Shown here in pieces: positions 63,265 to 64,000 of a stretch of 64,000 bases of DNA. The stretch comes from JAVBLQ01 sp031553435. GTDB lineage: Bacteria > Bacteroidota > Bacteroidia > Bacteroidales > Azobacteroidaceae. The first letter of the stretch is position 1, and every line of letters begins with the position of its first letter. The notes under the pieces are model-generated. The model saw only the letters and a list, made by a program, of their open reading frames with translations. It had not been told where the DNA came from and did no database searches. The position numbers and the translations under genes were made by a program. Location of the stretch: the NCBI GenBank assembly GCA_031553435.1, contig JAVBLQ010000065.1, positions 1-64,000 of the forward strand, in the 5' to 3' direction.

Positions 63265-64000
63265 ATGGGAAAAATAATAGGAATTGACTTAGGAACCACC
63301 AACTCTTGTGTTTCGGTATTGGAAGGAAACGAGCCCATTGTCATTGCTAACAGTGAAGGAAAACGTACAACTCCATCTATCGTAGCATTTGTAGAAGGCG
63401 GAGAACGAAAAATAGGAGATCCGGCCAAAAGACAAGCTGTAACCAATCCTAAAAAAACCATTTTCTCTATCAAGAGATTCATGGGAGAAACTTATGATCA
63501 GGTGCAAAAAGAAATTGCCAGAGTTCCATATCAAGTAGTAAAAGGCGATAATAACACTCCACGCATTGATATCGACGGACGCTTATATACACCGCAGGAA
63601 ATCTCAGCCATGATTCTTCAGAAAATGAAGAAAACTGCTGAAGATTATTTAGGACAGGAAGTTACAGACGCAGTAATCACCGTTCCTGCATATTTTAACG
63701 ATGCTCAACGTCAGGCAACCAAAGAAGCCGGTGAAATCGCGGGATTGAATGTACGCCGTATTGTCAACGAACCCACTGCCGCGTCATTGGCATACGGTTT
63801 GGACAAAGCTCACAAAGACATGAAAATCGCTGTTTTCGACTTAGGTGGAGGAACATTCGATATATCTATTCTTGAACTGGGTGATGGCGTTTTCGAAGTA
63901 AAATCAACTAACGGAGATACTCACCTGGGAGGTGACGATTTCGACCACGTAATTATCGACTGGTTGGCCGAAGAATTCTTAAAAGAAGAAGGTTTGGATT
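63265..64000 (+). CDS. dnaK: chaperone DnaK (Hsp70), 5' part
   Basis: 245 residues are visible before the right edge. IIGIDLGTTNSCVSVLEG (phosphate 1), RTTPSIVAF, TVPAYFNDAQRQATK, NEPTAASLAYG and VFDLGGGTFDISIL are the Hsp70 ATPase motifs. Upstream, at 63168-63215, several TGYCA/TGGCA words (TGCCAG, TGTCAG, CTGTCA, and the palindrome ATGGCATGCCAT) may be heat-shock control sites; no CIRCE element is present. Confidence 0.96.
   Translation, partial: MGKIIGIDLGTTNSCVSVLEGNEPIVIANSEGKRTTPSIVAFVEGGERKIGDPAKRQAVTNPKKTIFSIKRFMGETYDQVQKEIARVPYQVVKGDNNTPRIDIDGRLYTPQEISAMILQKMKKTAEDYLGQEVTDAVITVPAYFNDAQRQATKEAGEIAGLNVRRIVNEPTAASLAYGLDKAHKDMKIAVFDLGGGTFDISILELGDGVFEVKSTNGDTHLGGDDFDHVIIDWLAEEFLKEEGLD

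Noticed and set aside
1..64000. tRNA or rRNA genes
   Set aside because: No cloverleaf with T-loop consensus or rRNA segment was recognised by eye; a tRNAscan or Infernal run would be decisive.

Overview
The window comes from an AT-rich member of the Bacteroidota, most likely order Bacteroidales. Supporting evidence: a SusC/SusD pair, type IX secretion (T9SS) C-terminal sorting domains on three proteins, surface-type lipoproteins, a Bacteroidota-style division and cell-wall (dcw) cluster, and several matches to the Bacteroidota -7 promoter element TAnnTTTG. The genus cannot be fixed from sequence alone.

Layout. (1) 1-11.65 kb, minus strand: a surface polysaccharide (O-antigen or capsule) locus. 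It encodes dTDP-3-amino-3,6-dideoxyhexose enzymes (two ketoisomerases, aminotransferase, acetyltransferase), an acyltransferase, two Wzx-type flippases, a Wzy polymerase interrupted by an in-frame stop, four glycosyltransferases including a GT11 fucosyltransferase, and at the edge a gamma-carbonic anhydrase family protein. (2) 12.0-32.1 kb, plus strand: dcw cluster mraZ-rsmH-ftsL-ftsI-murE-mraY-murD-ftsW-murG-murC-ftsQ-ftsA-ftsZ. It is broken by accessory genes: a thioredoxin-like protein and an AAA ATPase + DUF4435 pair (PARIS-like) after murE, a four-helix-bundle gene after murD, and a deaminase-HATPase-winged-helix fusion after murG. (3) 32.2-36.4 kb: CPBP protease, a trp attenuator (leader peptide with three Trp codons, antiterminator, terminator) before a TrpB2-type gene, a regulator and a small unknown. 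(4) 36.4-54.1 kb: fucI-lacI on the minus strand and, divergently, a polysaccharide utilisation locus (PUL) with two GH144-like beta-1,2-glucanases, GH3, SusC/D, LamG lipoprotein, a phosphodiesterase-like enzyme and a T9SS protein. Cyclic beta-1,2-glucan or osmoregulated periplasmic glucan is the inferred target. (5) 54.6-62.2 kb: LuxR-type regulator, PNPOx-like protein, a tyrosine recombinase split by a poly-A10 frameshift, and a 607-bp segment bounded by perfect 21-bp inverted repeats. That segment carries an outward promoter which now points away from a downstream operon of secreted proteins, so it looks like an invertible promoter in the OFF state. (6) 62.4-64 kb: TRIC-like channel and the 5' part of dnaK.

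Across 11.8-63.2 kb, but not in the polysaccharide locus, at least 18 intergenic spots hold degenerate tandem repeats with a 7-bp period. Most are arranged as inverted arms that can form hairpins, and each spot uses its own heptamer vocabulary. One such arm has moved into the 5' end of murD. I know of no named family for these; they and the invertible promoter are the most unusual signals here.
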